Below the pieces are notes generated by a model that did not search any database, had not been told where the DNA came from, and was given only the letters and a program-made list of their open reading frames with translations. From an uncultured Roseateles sp. (GTDB taxonomy: Bacteria; Pseudomonadota; Gammaproteobacteria; Burkholderiales; Burkholderiaceae_C), in NCBI RefSeq assembly GCF_945956965.1, contig NZ_CAMFJS010000003.1:62001-126000 (forward strand): DNA of 64,000 nt. Reading direction: 5' to 3'. The position numbers and the translations under genes are program-made. Each line of letters opens with the position of its first letter. Positions within the stretch are counted from its first letter, which is position 1. Positions 29,105-38,460 of this stretch are shown here, one piece after another.

Positions 29105-30248
29105 CCTGCGCTGGCTGCTGTTCGCGCTGCCGGCGGCATTCGCGCTGGGCTGGTTGGCCTCCAAGCTCGATGCCCGCCAATGGAAACGTGAGCAGCGCGA
29201 TGCCCCCAAAGCCTATTTCAAAGGCCTGAACCTGCTGCTCAACGAGCAACAAGACAAAGCCATCGACGCCTTCATCGAAGCGGTCCAGAACGACCCCGAC
29301 ACTTCTGAGCTGCACTTCGCGCTGGGCAATCTGTTCCGCCGCCGCGGCGAATATGAACGCGCCGTGCGGGTGCACCAGCATCTGCTGGCCCGTGGCGATC
29401 TGCCGCGCGCAGAGCGTGATCGGGCCCAGCATGCGCTGGCGCAAGACTTCTTCAAAGCCGGCCTGTTTGACCGCGCCGAGGAAGCCTATGCCGCGCTGCG
29501 TGGCAGTGCCTTTGAAAATGAAGCCGAACTCGCTTTGCTGAGCCTGTTCGAACGCTCGCGCGAATGGCGCAAGGCGGTGGAGGTCGCTCGCCATCTGGAG
29601 CAAACCGGCACGGCATCGTTTGCCACCCGCATTGCCCACTATCTGTGCGAACTGGCGCTGGAGGCGCTAGCGCGTGAGCAGATCGACGAGGCCAAGGGCT
29701 TGTTGCAAGAAGCCCGCAAGGCCGCGCCGCAAGCCGCCCGCGCCCATGTATTGACCGGCCAGATGCTGGCCCGCCGCGGCCATGCCGAAGCCGCCATGGC
29801 CGCTTACGCCGAACTGCTGGCATTGAACCCCGAGGCCTTCAATCTGGTTGCCAAGGACTATGCCGAGGCGGCCTTGGCCTGCGGCAGCGGCAGCGCTGAG
29901 CGCGCACTGGCCACCCTCAGCGCCCAATACCAGCGCACGCCGGGCTTGCATCTGCTGGGCGCCATCTCCAAGCTCGAACCCGCCGCCGCCCAGCAACGCC
30001 AGCGCCTCACCGAACATTTGCGCGAACAGCCCAGCTTGAGCGCGGCGAGAAGCCTGCTTGCGGTCAGCACCTCCAAGCTCAGCGAAGAGGAAGCGCCCCT
30101 TGTCGGCGTGGCCCTAGATCGCGCGGCTCGCCCGCTGCAACGCTATCGTTGCGCTGCCTGCGGCTTTGAGGCCCAACACTATTTCTGGCAATGCCCCGGT
30201 TGTTTGAACTGGGACACTTATCCGCCCCGACACGTCGAAGAGCTGTGA
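29094..30248 (+). CDS. lapB: Lipopolysaccharide assembly protein B (TPR/rubredoxin domain)
   Basis: The 384-residue protein begins MEFDLRWLLFALPAAFALGWL (membrane anchor). It has a TPR array from about 40 to 330 and ends in a rubredoxin-like zinc ribbon CAACGFEAQHYFWQCPGC. It links LPS synthesis with FtsH-mediated LpxC degradation. It overlaps lapA by 11 bp, and the glycosyltransferase cluster follows. Confidence 0.95.
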   Translation: MEFDLRWLLFALPAAFALGWLASKLDARQWKREQRDAPKAYFKGLNLLLNEQQDKAIDAFIEAVQNDPDTSELHFALGNLFRRRGEYERAVRVHQHLLARGDLPRAERDRAQHALAQDFFKAGLFDRAEEAYAALRGSAFENEAELALLSLFERSREWRKAVEVARHLEQTGTASFATRIAHYLCELALEALAREQIDEAKGLLQEARKAAPQAARAHVLTGQMLARRGHAEAAMAAYAELLALNPEAFNLVAKDYAEAALACGSGSAERALATLSAQYQRTPGLHLLGAISKLEPAAAQQRQRLTEHLREQPSLSAARSLLAVSTSKLSEEEAPLVGVALDRAARPLQRYRCAACGFEAQHYFWQCPGCLNWDTYPPRHVEEL

Positions 30249-30360
30249 CCCACCCGGAAGCGCTAACGCGCGTTTCCCTCAAGGGGCGGCGCCAGCAGCC
30301 CGGCATCGCCGGTTCTGCGGCCCTCACTTGGCTTGAACATGAGTTCCGCGAAAGATTGAA

Positions 30361-31101
30361 ATGAGCGCTACACGAGTCATCCTCTGCATGAAATGGGGCA
30401 CCAAGTATGGCCCCGAATATGTGAACCGGCTCTACGCCATGGTGCGCCGCCACCTCGTGGGCGAATTCAAATTCGTTTGCCTGACCGACCGCACCGAAGG
30501 CATCCGCGCCGAGGTGCAATGCTTCCCCATCCCCGAGCTGACCTTACCTAATGGTGAGCCTGAGCGGGGCTGGAAGAAGCTGACCACCTTCAGCCCCGAT
30601 CTCGGCCAACGCTACGGCTTGCAAGGCACGGCCTTGTTCCTGGACCTGGATGTGGTGATCGTGGATGACATCACCCCCTTCTTCGAAGTGCCGGGCGAGT
30701 TCTTGATCATTCACGACTGGAAGCGCCCCTGGCGCATCACCGGCAACTCGTCGGTCTACCGCTTTGAGTTGGGCGCGCACGATGATGTGCTGACGAAGTT
30801 CTGCGCCAACCAGGCTCAGGCCAAGGCTGACTTCCGCAACGAACAAGCCTTTTTGACCGATGTCTTGCACAAGCAAGGCAAGGTGAAGTACTGGGAATCC
30901 AGCTGGTGCGCCAGCTACAAATACCACTGCTTACCTGTATGGCCGACCAGCTACTGGCGTGAGCCCTTCATCCCCAAAGGCGCACGCATCCTGATCTTCC
31001 ACGGCGTGATGAACCCACCCGATGCCCTGGCCGGCCGCAACAACGGCAACTGGCGCCATGCGCGCCCGGCGCCCTGGATCGCCCAGCACTGGTGCGAGTG
31101 A
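30361..31101 (+). CDS. Glycosyltransferase-like protein with DxD motif
   Basis: The 246-residue protein has CMKWGTKYGPEYVNRLYAMVRRHL at the start and a DxD-type metal site at D95-D97 (LFLDLDVVIVDD). This is typical of a GT-A fold, single-domain transferase found in LPS core or capsule clusters. Donor and acceptor are unknown. It lies between lapB and the next transferases with a 20-bp gap downstream, so an LPS/surface glycan role is inferred. Confidence 0.8.
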   Translation: MSATRVILCMKWGTKYGPEYVNRLYAMVRRHLVGEFKFVCLTDRTEGIRAEVQCFPIPELTLPNGEPERGWKKLTTFSPDLGQRYGLQGTALFLDLDVVIVDDITPFFEVPGEFLIIHDWKRPWRITGNSSVYRFELGAHDDVLTKFCANQAQAKADFRNEQAFLTDVLHKQGKVKYWESSWCASYKYHCLPVWPTSYWREPFIPKGARILIFHGVMNPPDALAGRNNGNWRHARPAPWIAQHWCE

Positions 31102-31120
31102 GCGCGGAAGGCATATTGGC

Positions 31121-32092
31121 ATGACGGTCTGGGCAGTTCTGCTGGGCGTGCTGCAACTGCTTGCGGCCGTGTTGCTTCTGGCTTTGGGCTGGGAAGTGTT
31201 GCGGGTGTTGCGCGCTCGGGTGCCAGCGAATGCGCAACAAGTGGCCATTGGTAAAGCCCCGCAGCAAGCCCCTGCCGCCATTCCGAAAATCATCTGGGCC
31301 TATTGGCATGAAAGCCCGCCGCCGGCCTTAATTCAACAATGCCAGGCCAATTGGCAGCGCTTCGCGCCCGACCATGAGTTGCGCCTGCTGCATCAGGGCA
31401 ATTTCCGCCAATGGCTCAAGGACGAAGACGGTGCGCTGTTGAGCCGACTCGATGCCCTGCCGCATTACCGCCAAGCCGATTGGCTGCGCCTGCAGCTGCT
31501 GGCGATCCATGGTGGCCTCTGGGTCGATGCCTCGATCTTGCTGTGTCAAAGCCTGGACTGGGTACATCAAGCCCAGCGCGCGCACAAGGCCGAATTCGTC
31601 GGTTTTTATATTGACCGTTTCACGACCCGGCCCGATCAGCCCATTGTTGAAAACTGGTTCATGGCGGCCCCGCCCGAGAGCCCATTTATCAGCGCGCTGG
31701 CCGCTGAGTTCGAACTCGCCATCAGCTTGGGCGAAGCCTCCTATCTGGACCGCTTGCGTGAACAGGGCAAACTCGAGCGCGTGGTTCAGGGCCTGGGCCC
31801 CAAGGACCAGCAATACCTGATCATGCACGTGGCTGCCGCCGTCATTCTCGATGCCGGCGAGCAGGCCTATCGCCTCGCCCTGACCCGTGCGGAAGACTCC
31901 GCCTTCGCCTTTCACAAGGCCCTGGGCTGGCGCAAACGACATTTGTTTGCCCGCCTGGCCTGGACGCCCTGCCCCAACCGCCTGCCTGTGCTGATCAAGC
32001 TGCGGGGCGGCGACCGCCGCGTTTTTGAGCGCGGCGTGGCCAAGGGTCAGGTCTTGCCAGGCAGCGCCCTGGCCCAACTGCTGCGGCACTGA
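31121..32092 (+). CDS. Capsular polysaccharide synthesis-type glycosyltransferase
   Basis: The 323-residue protein has an N-terminal membrane anchor (about 3-22) and a GT-A domain with PKIIWAYWHESPPP, PHYRQADWLRLQLLAIHGGLWVDASI and a late WMAAP-like segment. This is the Caps_synth/GT32-like pattern. The start is ATG 31121; an earlier frame overlaps the upstream gene. Its stop overlaps the next start by one base (TGATG), so it is coupled to the following family-2 glycosyltransferase. Confidence 0.82.
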   Translation: MTVWAVLLGVLQLLAAVLLLALGWEVLRVLRARVPANAQQVAIGKAPQQAPAAIPKIIWAYWHESPPPALIQQCQANWQRFAPDHELRLLHQGNFRQWLKDEDGALLSRLDALPHYRQADWLRLQLLAIHGGLWVDASILLCQSLDWVHQAQRAHKAEFVGFYIDRFTTRPDQPIVENWFMAAPPESPFISALAAEFELAISLGEASYLDRLREQGKLERVVQGLGPKDQQYLIMHVAAAVILDAGEQAYRLALTRAEDSAFAFHKALGWRKRHLFARLAWTPCPNRLPVLIKLRGGDRRVFERGVAKGQVLPGSALAQLLRH

Positions 32093-33138
32093 TGGTCCAG
32101 ACGAGCACGCCCTGGCTCAGCATCCTGCTGCCGGTCTACCGGGTCGAAGCCTATCTGCAGGCCTGCGCTGATTCGATTCTTCCGCAGGCCGATGCCGGGG
32201 TGGAGCTGGTCTTCGTGGACGATGCCTCACCCGATGCCTCATACGACTTGCTGGCCCAGCTGCAGCAAGCGCACCCTGGCCAGGTACGCGTGTTTACGCA
32301 AAGCAAAAACCAAGGCGTCAGCGCAGCACGCAACCGCTTGCTCGACGAAGCGCGCGGCGACTACCTCTGGTTCATTGACCCGGACGATTTGCTGGAGCCC
32401 GGCGCCATCCCCAGGCTCAAGGCCTTGATTGAAGCCGAGGCGCCGGATCTGATCATGTGTGACTTCCGCGCCTTCGAGGATGAGAGCGGCCGCGTGCGCA
32501 AGCCGCGTCTGGCCCATGTCAGCACCTTTGCGGGTCAAGCCAGCAGCAGCGGCAGCACAGGCCACTTGTGCCATGACCGCGACGCCTTGATTCAGGGCCT
32601 GTTCAAGGCCGGGCAGCTGCACCCCTGGTCCAAGATCATCCGCCGCGCCCTCTGGCCGGCCGAGCTGCGCTTTCCCCTGGGCCGCATCTTCGAAGATTTG
32701 GCGGTACTGCCACGCCTGGCTTTGCAGGTCAACAGCTACCACCACGTGCCCGAGGTCTGGGTCGGCTATCGCCAGCGCCCCGGCAGTGCGCTGGCCAATT
32801 TATCGGCAGCCCGCATCGACGATTGGATGCAAGCCCTGCTGGGCTACGGCGCGGCAATGAAGGCAAGCGCCACACCCTTCCATGCACAAACCGAGTTTGA
32901 AGTGGCTCACTTCAGTGCCCGCACCTTGCTGCGGGCCTGCAAGCGGCGGCAGGCGCTCGGCGGCACAGATGCCCGCAACGACCAGTCCCGCTACGTCCAG
33001 CAATGGAGCCAGTCCTCGCCACTGACGGCGCGACAGTTGCTGCACGCCTATCTGGGGCGCGGTATGTGGCTGCGCGCCCTGCAGCTCTGGCTATGCCTGC
33101 GCCGAGCGGCTTATAGCGAGAGCAATAAGTCTTCGTAG
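32092..33138 (+). CDS. Family 2 glycosyltransferase
   Basis: The 348-residue GT2 begins WLSILLPVYRVEAYLQACADSIL. The nucleotide-sugar site reads VFVDDASPDASYDLL and the metal site WFIDPDDLLEPGA. It is in an operon with the two upstream transferases. Its last 28 bp overlap the 3' end of a convergent glycosyltransferase gene on the other strand. Confidence 0.9.
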   Translation: MVQTSTPWLSILLPVYRVEAYLQACADSILPQADAGVELVFVDDASPDASYDLLAQLQQAHPGQVRVFTQSKNQGVSAARNRLLDEARGDYLWFIDPDDLLEPGAIPRLKALIEAEAPDLIMCDFRAFEDESGRVRKPRLAHVSTFAGQASSSGSTGHLCHDRDALIQGLFKAGQLHPWSKIIRRALWPAELRFPLGRIFEDLAVLPRLALQVNSYHHVPEVWVGYRQRPGSALANLSAARIDDWMQALLGYGAAMKASATPFHAQTEFEVAHFSARTLLRACKRRQALGGTDARNDQSRYVQQWSQSSPLTARQLLHAYLGRGMWLRALQLWLCLRRAAYSESNKSS

Positions 33139-34232
33139 CGCTGGGTCATCAAGGCCACGCCATGTTCGCGTAAAGCCTGCTCGCGGGCAGCCGCACCCAA
33201 GGCTGCCGCAAACTGCGGCTCGCGCAGCAATCGCGCCAGCGCCTGGGCCAAAGCAGCAGCATCGCCTTCAGGCACCAGCAAGCCGGTACGCTCCGCTTCC
33301 AACAAACCCTCCACGCCCGGTACCAGGCTGGCCACGCAGGCACTGCCGGCCGCCATGCCCTCCACCAAGGCCAAGGGCATGCCCTCGTAATGGGTGGACA
33401 GCACGCAGATCTGCTGGCTGATCAGCAATTGCGGCATCTGGGCGTAATGGCCGAGAAATTCCACCTGAGCGCCCAGACCCAAGTCACTCACCAAGCGCTT
33501 GGCGGCCTGCCGGTAGCTGGCTTTGCCCGCTCCAGCTAGAAAAAGTTTGGGGCGCAGGCCTTGCTGGCCAAGCAGATGCAAAGCGCGAATCAGGGTGAGA
33601 TGGTCTTTCTGCCGCGCAAAGCGGGCCGACATCACAAGCCCCGGCTCGCGTTGCGCGAAGTCTTGCTGCGCAGCGGCCTCAAAGCGCTCCAGCTTGACGC
33701 CGTTGGGAATGGCAAGGGTCTTGGCCTCGGGCAAGCCCATTTGCACCAAGCGCCGCCGCACGCCTTCGGACACACCCACCAGCTTGGCCGTGTAGCGGCT
33801 CAGCCAACGCGACTGCGCGGCACGCCAGGCGCTGTAGCGTTCCCGGCTGTTGTGCTCCACCTGCACCAGTGCCGGCACCTTGGCCCACAAGCCGGCCCAG
33901 CGGCCGATCAAATGCTCCGGAAAGCCATGTGCGGTCAACACCGCAGGTCGCCAGTCGGCACACAGCCGGCGCAAGGCCCAGATCGTGGCCAGATGCGACC
34001 AGCCCGGCAGCACTTCCACCCGCAGGCCGCGCTCGCGCAGCGCTAGCACCCGGGCAGCATCGGTATTGCGTTTGCGGCGCAGCACCAGCATGGGCTCGAT
34101 GCGCGTGCCCGCCAGCGAGGCCAGGCACAAATCAACGGCCACCTGGGTGGCACCGGAAAACCCACCGGTGACGAAGTGCAGCACGCGCACGCGATGCGTC
34201 GGCGCGACGCTTGAAATCTCTGGAACGCTCAT
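33111..34232 (-). CDS. Family 4 (GT-B) glycosyltransferase
   Basis: The 373-residue protein has a Gly-rich N-terminal loop (VLHFVTGGFSGATQVAVDL) and a C-terminal donor site with the EX7E motif in HYEGMPLALVEGMAAG. It is convergent with the preceding GT2 (28-bp overlap) and divergent from msbA (38-bp gap). It is likely a heptosyl- or hexosyl-transferase of LPS core or O-chain; the sugar cannot be told. Confidence 0.9.
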   Translation of the reverse strand: MSVPEISSVAPTHRVRVLHFVTGGFSGATQVAVDLCLASLAGTRIEPMLVLRRKRNTDAARVLALRERGLRVEVLPGWSHLATIWALRRLCADWRPAVLTAHGFPEHLIGRWAGLWAKVPALVQVEHNSRERYSAWRAAQSRWLSRYTAKLVGVSEGVRRRLVQMGLPEAKTLAIPNGVKLERFEAAAQQDFAQREPGLVMSARFARQKDHLTLIRALHLLGQQGLRPKLFLAGAGKASYRQAAKRLVSDLGLGAQVEFLGHYAQMPQLLISQQICVLSTHYEGMPLALVEGMAAGSACVASLVPGVEGLLEAERTGLLVPEGDAAALAQALARLLREPQFAAALGAAAREQALREHGVALMTQRYEDLLLSL

Positions 34233-34270
34233 GCCGGGCAGTATAGAAACAGCAGCGACAATGGCCGGCT

Positions 34271-36010
34271 ATGAGTGAAGATTCTTCCGACCTGCGTGCC
34301 ATCGCACGGCGCTTGTCCGTCTACGTCTCGCCCTACAAATGGGGCGTTGTGCTGACCGTCTTGGCCTATCTGGGCCTGGCGGCGACCGAGCCGCTGATCC
34401 CCGCCCTGATCAAGAACGTGTTTGGCGATGGCTTTGCCAAACAGTCCTTCTCGGTCTGGTGGGTGCCGGTTGTTTTGATCACCCTGTTCGCTCTGCGCGG
34501 CCTGTTTGGCTTTTTGGGCCAGTACCTGCTGAACTGGACGGTCACCCGCTCGGTGATGGATTTCCGCGCCGCCTTGTTCGACGCCCTGGTCCGCGCCGAC
34601 GCCCGCGTCTTCACCAGCTTGCAGCCGGGCACGGCGGTGACCAAGGTGGTCAATGACCCGCAGCAAATCATGTCCATGCTCAGCGGCCCTATGCTGAGCA
34701 TCTTGCGCGACGGCCTGCCGGCCCTGGCCATGCTGGGCTATCTGTTCTTCTTAAACTGGCAGCTGACCTTGATGTCGCTGGTGACCACACCGGCCATGGC
34801 CTGGGTCGTTCAGCAAGTCAACAAGCGTATCCGCCGCATGGGCAGCAAAACCTATGACGCGCAATTGCATCTGGTCAACAAGGTCGACGATGTGACCCGC
34901 GCCTGGCGCGTGGTGCGCAGCTTTGACGCCGCCGACCATGAGCGCGCCGCCTTCAAGGGCTTGGCCCAGGAAGTGCAGCGCAATGCCTTGAAAACGGCCG
35001 CTGCCGGCGCGCTGAGTCAGCCGCTCTCGCAGCTGATTGCCAGTGTGGGCCTCTCGGTCATCATCTGCCTGGCCTTGCTGCAAGCGCGCCAGGCCAATAC
35101 CGGCGTGGGCGAGTTCGCCGCCTTCATCACCGCCCTGCTCCTGCTGACCTCGCGCCTGCGTCACCTCAGCGATTTGATGCCCCCCATCACCAACGCCTTG
35201 GTGATCGCGCGCGGCTGCCTGAGCATCATGGACATGCCGGCCGAGCCTGACCAGGGCCAGCGCACGCTGAGCAAGGTGCGCGGCGAGCTAGCCTTGCAAG
35301 ACGTGCGTTTGCAATACCCAGGCGCCGAGCGTCCGGCCCTGAACGGCCTGAGCATGCAATTCAAGGCCGGCCAGACCACCGCCCTGGTGGGCAGTTCGGG
35401 CGCGGGCAAAAGCTCCATCATCCATCTGCTGCTGGCCTTCGGTGAACCGGACCAGGGTCAGGTCTTGCTAGACGGCGTGCCCATCAACGAGCTGAAGAAG
35501 AGCAATCTGCGCCAGCAGTTTGCCGTGGTCTCGCAAGACATCGTGCTGTTTGATGCCTCGGTGGCCGACAACATCGCCTACGCCCAGCCGCGCGACGACG
35601 CCAAGCTGGAGCAAGCCCTGCGCGCCGCCCATCTCTGGGACTTTGTGCAAAAAGAGTTGCCGCAAGGCCTGGACACCCTGGTCGGCGCCAACGGCAGCAA
35701 GCTCTCCGGCGGCCAGCGCCAGCGTCTGGCGATTGCCCGGGCGCTGTACCGCGACGCGCCGATCTGGGTCTTCGACGAAGCCACCTCGGCGCTGGATACC
35801 GAGAGTGAGCGCGCCGTGCAACAAGCCCTGGAGCAATGGCAGGGCCGCAAAACCCTGATCGTGATCGCGCACCGCCTGTCCACCATCCGCGCGGCCGACA
35901 CCATTCAAGTGATGAGCCAAGGCCGCGTCACCGAAAGCGGCACCCACACCGAACTTCTGGCCCGTGACGGCGCCTATGCCGCGATGGTGCGGGCGCAAAA
36001 CGGCGAGTGA
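34271..36010 (+). CDS. msbA: Lipid A export ATP-binding/permease protein MsbA
   Basis: The 579-residue half-transporter has six membrane helices (about 20-310) and a C-terminal ATPase with Walker A GSSGAGKSS, signature LSGGQRQRLAIARAL and Walker B IWVFDEATSALD. MsbA flips lipid A-core across the inner membrane. Its place beside lapAB and glycosyltransferases supports the LPS role over a drug-exporter role. Confidence 0.93.
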   Translation: MSEDSSDLRAIARRLSVYVSPYKWGVVLTVLAYLGLAATEPLIPALIKNVFGDGFAKQSFSVWWVPVVLITLFALRGLFGFLGQYLLNWTVTRSVMDFRAALFDALVRADARVFTSLQPGTAVTKVVNDPQQIMSMLSGPMLSILRDGLPALAMLGYLFFLNWQLTLMSLVTTPAMAWVVQQVNKRIRRMGSKTYDAQLHLVNKVDDVTRAWRVVRSFDAADHERAAFKGLAQEVQRNALKTAAAGALSQPLSQLIASVGLSVIICLALLQARQANTGVGEFAAFITALLLLTSRLRHLSDLMPPITNALVIARGCLSIMDMPAEPDQGQRTLSKVRGELALQDVRLQYPGAERPALNGLSMQFKAGQTTALVGSSGAGKSSIIHLLLAFGEPDQGQVLLDGVPINELKKSNLRQQFAVVSQDIVLFDASVADNIAYAQPRDDAKLEQALRAAHLWDFVQKELPQGLDTLVGANGSKLSGGQRQRLAIARALYRDAPIWVFDEATSALDTESERAVQQALEQWQGRKTLIVIAHRLSTIRAADTIQVMSQGRVTESGTHTELLARDGAYAAMVRAQNGE

Positions 36011-36062
36011 ATGAAGCGCTGATTGACTGAGCGAAGCCCGGCGTGCCAAGGCGGAATTGCTG

Positions 36063-37391
36063 CTACACCCGAGCCGGCTCGCTCACCAAACCGGCCGCTT
36101 CCGCAAACCCGCCGCGCCGCCGGCGCATGGCCGCTGCATCGATCTGCGGCGGCTGGGTTGGCCAACCAAAGAAGCGCTGAACCTCGGCCCGACGGGCCAG
36201 CGTGTCGCTCATGCCCAGGTTGATCAGCTCATTGGTGAAGGGCGGCTCAAACAGCAAATAGCTGGTCAGCGCCGAACCGCTGGCGCCTTTGCCCTCACCC
36301 GACACCCCCACACTGCGCAGCAGGCCTTTGATGGCCGGCGGCAAGGCGCCCTGATGCTCGGCCGCCAATTCATCCAGGCGGCGACTGGGCGCGATCACCA
36401 TCACATCAATCGGACGCAGCGGTGTGCTTTCCCGCGCGCTGGCAGGCAGCAAGGACAGGGTGTTATTGATGCGTTGCAGGCGCTCAACATCCACCGCCAG
36501 CGCATCCAGAAAAATATTCGACAAAGCATGGCCGGCAATTTGCGCCATGCTGGGCGCGCCTTCCACCAGCGTGCGGCGCTCTTCCTCGCCCTCGGGCTCA
36601 TTCATGCGGCCGGCACCAATCACCAGCACCCGTTCGGCCCCCAGATGCACGGCGGGCGAGATGGGTGCACTCTGGCGCATCGAGCCATCGCCAAACCATT
36701 CCATCTTCTTGCCCAAGGTCAGCGGCTGGGCGGGGAAGATGAAGGGAATGGCTGAAGACGCCAACAAATGCTCCACCGAGATCTTGGTGGGCGTGGCAAT
36801 GCGCTGCGAGCGAAACCAGGGTGTCACCGCCTCGCGGGCTTGATAGAAGGTCACATGATGGCCCGAGGTGTAGCTCGACCCGCTGATCGCGAGCGCCTGC
36901 ATATGGCCGTCGGTCAGCATCTGCTCGACCCGCTCCATCTTGATCCATCGGTGCAGCAGGCGGCCCAGCGGCGAGTTATCCAGCAGGCTGCGCGGCCGGG
37001 TGCGGCGCCAGCGCGCCACGGCCCAGCCCAGGCTCATCATGGTCATCCAGCGCGCGCCGGTGCGGATCACACCAAAAGCATCCGCACAGTAAATGTCTTC
37101 CACATGCAGGTTCTGCCACAGATGCACCAGGCCATCCACGGCGGAATCAAAGTCGTCGGCATAGCAGGCCAAGGTGCCCGCATTGATGGCGCCGGCGGAG
37201 GTGCCAGCCACGATGGGGAACGGCGTCGGGCCGGCCAAGCCCGCATCGCGCCGCAGCTGCGCCAGCGCGGCCAGCACGCCGACCTGATAGGCCGCACGCG
37301 CGCCGCCGCCGGTCAGGATGAGACCGGTGGCGGGGCTTGTCCGAGCAGTCGGAGCCGTCGGAGCAGAGTCGGGGCTTGGCGTGTTCTGCAC
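36063..37391 (-). CDS. Patatin-like phospholipase
   Basis: The 442-residue protein has the patatin oxyanion loop GGGARAAY, nucleophile elbow GTSAG (serine of a Ser-Asp dyad) and DGS motif (FGDGSMRQSAPISPA) with the catalytic Asp. The start is GTG 37391, since no ATG precedes the conserved region. A Thr/Pro/Ala-rich leader of about 22 residues is not a signal peptide, so the enzyme is probably cytoplasmic or membrane-associated. A C-terminal region of about 120 residues is common in betaproteobacterial members. Confidence 0.9.
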   Translation of the reverse strand: MQNTPSPDSAPTAPTARTSPATGLILTGGGARAAYQVGVLAALAQLRRDAGLAGPTPFPIVAGTSAGAINAGTLACYADDFDSAVDGLVHLWQNLHVEDIYCADAFGVIRTGARWMTMMSLGWAVARWRRTRPRSLLDNSPLGRLLHRWIKMERVEQMLTDGHMQALAISGSSYTSGHHVTFYQAREAVTPWFRSQRIATPTKISVEHLLASSAIPFIFPAQPLTLGKKMEWFGDGSMRQSAPISPAVHLGAERVLVIGAGRMNEPEGEEERRTLVEGAPSMAQIAGHALSNIFLDALAVDVERLQRINNTLSLLPASARESTPLRPIDVMVIAPSRRLDELAAEHQGALPPAIKGLLRSVGVSGEGKGASGSALTSYLLFEPPFTNELINLGMSDTLARRAEVQRFFGWPTQPPQIDAAAMRRRRGGFAEAAGLVSEPARV

Positions 37392-37505
37392 AGGGTGGAT
37401 GAATGGCTACGCGAGCCATCATCGCTGAATTTGCGCGCTCTTCGCCCGGAAAAGCGGGGGAAGCTGGGCCCTAGTCTTCTGCCTGACATTTGAATCGCCG
37501 GAGCC

Positions 37506-38342
37506 TCAGGCCAGGAAGAGCGTGCGCGCCACGTACTTCAGGCGGTCCAGCAGCGTCAGCTGGCGCTCGTACTTGTTGTACTTCCTGAAAATGAAGAAAC
37601 AGCCTGCGCGGGTCGTCACATCGGCTGCGTCGATGACAAACTCCTGCGGCGCTTGCAAATAGGCCAGCAGCAGCATGGACTGATCATCGTCGGTCAAGCC
37701 CTGGGCAAACAAATGCTCAATCGCGTTCACCATCAACTCGGCCATGCGCGGCCACTGCTGGGCCGGCGCCACGATGTGGCAGCCTTGGATGTAGACGATG
37801 TTCTCCTTCACCGCCTTGGGGATGTCAATGCCGGCGTGCACAGGCAGCAGGCTGTACATATGGATCTTGTCGGCGAAGTCCTGGTCCCAGCGCAGGGAGA
37901 TGGGCAGCTGGCGCTTTTTCTTCAGATAACCGAAGTCGATCCAGGCCACCTGGCCCGAGCGGATGCCTTGTGCGGCAATGGCCTTGCAGCAGAAGTCGGC
38001 CTTCAGGTAGTTGACCAGCACATAGCGCGGCTCGTAATACTCCGGGCAATTGGGCTCCAGAATGCCATCCCGGTACTCGGGGCTTTGCTGCACCTGGCGG
38101 ATCCGCTCCAGCAAGCCAGCATGGCGCTCAAACAGATCGTCTTCAAAGTACACCTGCAAATTCGGCTTCTTGGCCTGCAGGCGCTGCACGCGTTCCCGGT
38201 GCTTGGACTCTGTGAACAAGATGATGGGATTTTCCAGCAGGCACAGTCGCTCGAAATTCCGAAAATAGACGTCGGTAGAACGGGCAAATTTGACCCAGTC
38301 ACCTCGACCAATATCGAAAAATGCGCTCACGATGGTGATCAC
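37506..38342 (-). CDS. HtrL/YibB-family protein
   Basis: The 278-residue protein starts MITIVSAFFDIGRGDW, the HtrL/YibB family signature, and has WIDFGYLKKK in the middle. E. coli yibB lies in the LPS core (rfa) locus, and the family is treated as glycosyltransferase-like of unknown function. The start is GTG 38342 with AAAGGA 8 nt before it; the nearby ATG (38333-38350 region) is out of frame and closes at once. Close to the glycosyltransferase/msbA cluster, which fits an envelope-glycan role. Confidence 0.85.
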   Translation of the reverse strand: MITIVSAFFDIGRGDWVKFARSTDVYFRNFERLCLLENPIILFTESKHRERVQRLQAKKPNLQVYFEDDLFERHAGLLERIRQVQQSPEYRDGILEPNCPEYYEPRYVLVNYLKADFCCKAIAAQGIRSGQVAWIDFGYLKKKRQLPISLRWDQDFADKIHMYSLLPVHAGIDIPKAVKENIVYIQGCHIVAPAQQWPRMAELMVNAIEHLFAQGLTDDDQSMLLLAYLQAPQEFVIDAADVTTRAGCFFIFRKYNKYERQLTLLDRLKYVARTLFLA

Positions 38343-38359
38343 TGCATGATCCTTTCGGC

Positions 38360-38417
38360 AAAAAAAAGAGGCTTAGGCGCTGGGGGCTGCTGTGCGCTTG
38401 ACGGCTTCGGCGCCTCT
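38360..38417 (-). terminator. Possible terminator of dnaE
   Basis: On the minus strand, AGAGGC (38417-38412) can pair with GCCTCT (38372-38367) and is followed by a run of Ts (38366-38360). The loop is long, so it is a weaker candidate. It lies 44 bp after the dnaE stop. Confidence 0.4.
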
Positions 38418-38460
38418 CGCGCCTGGACGGCAGCCACGCAGCGATACCGCCACCAAGCGC

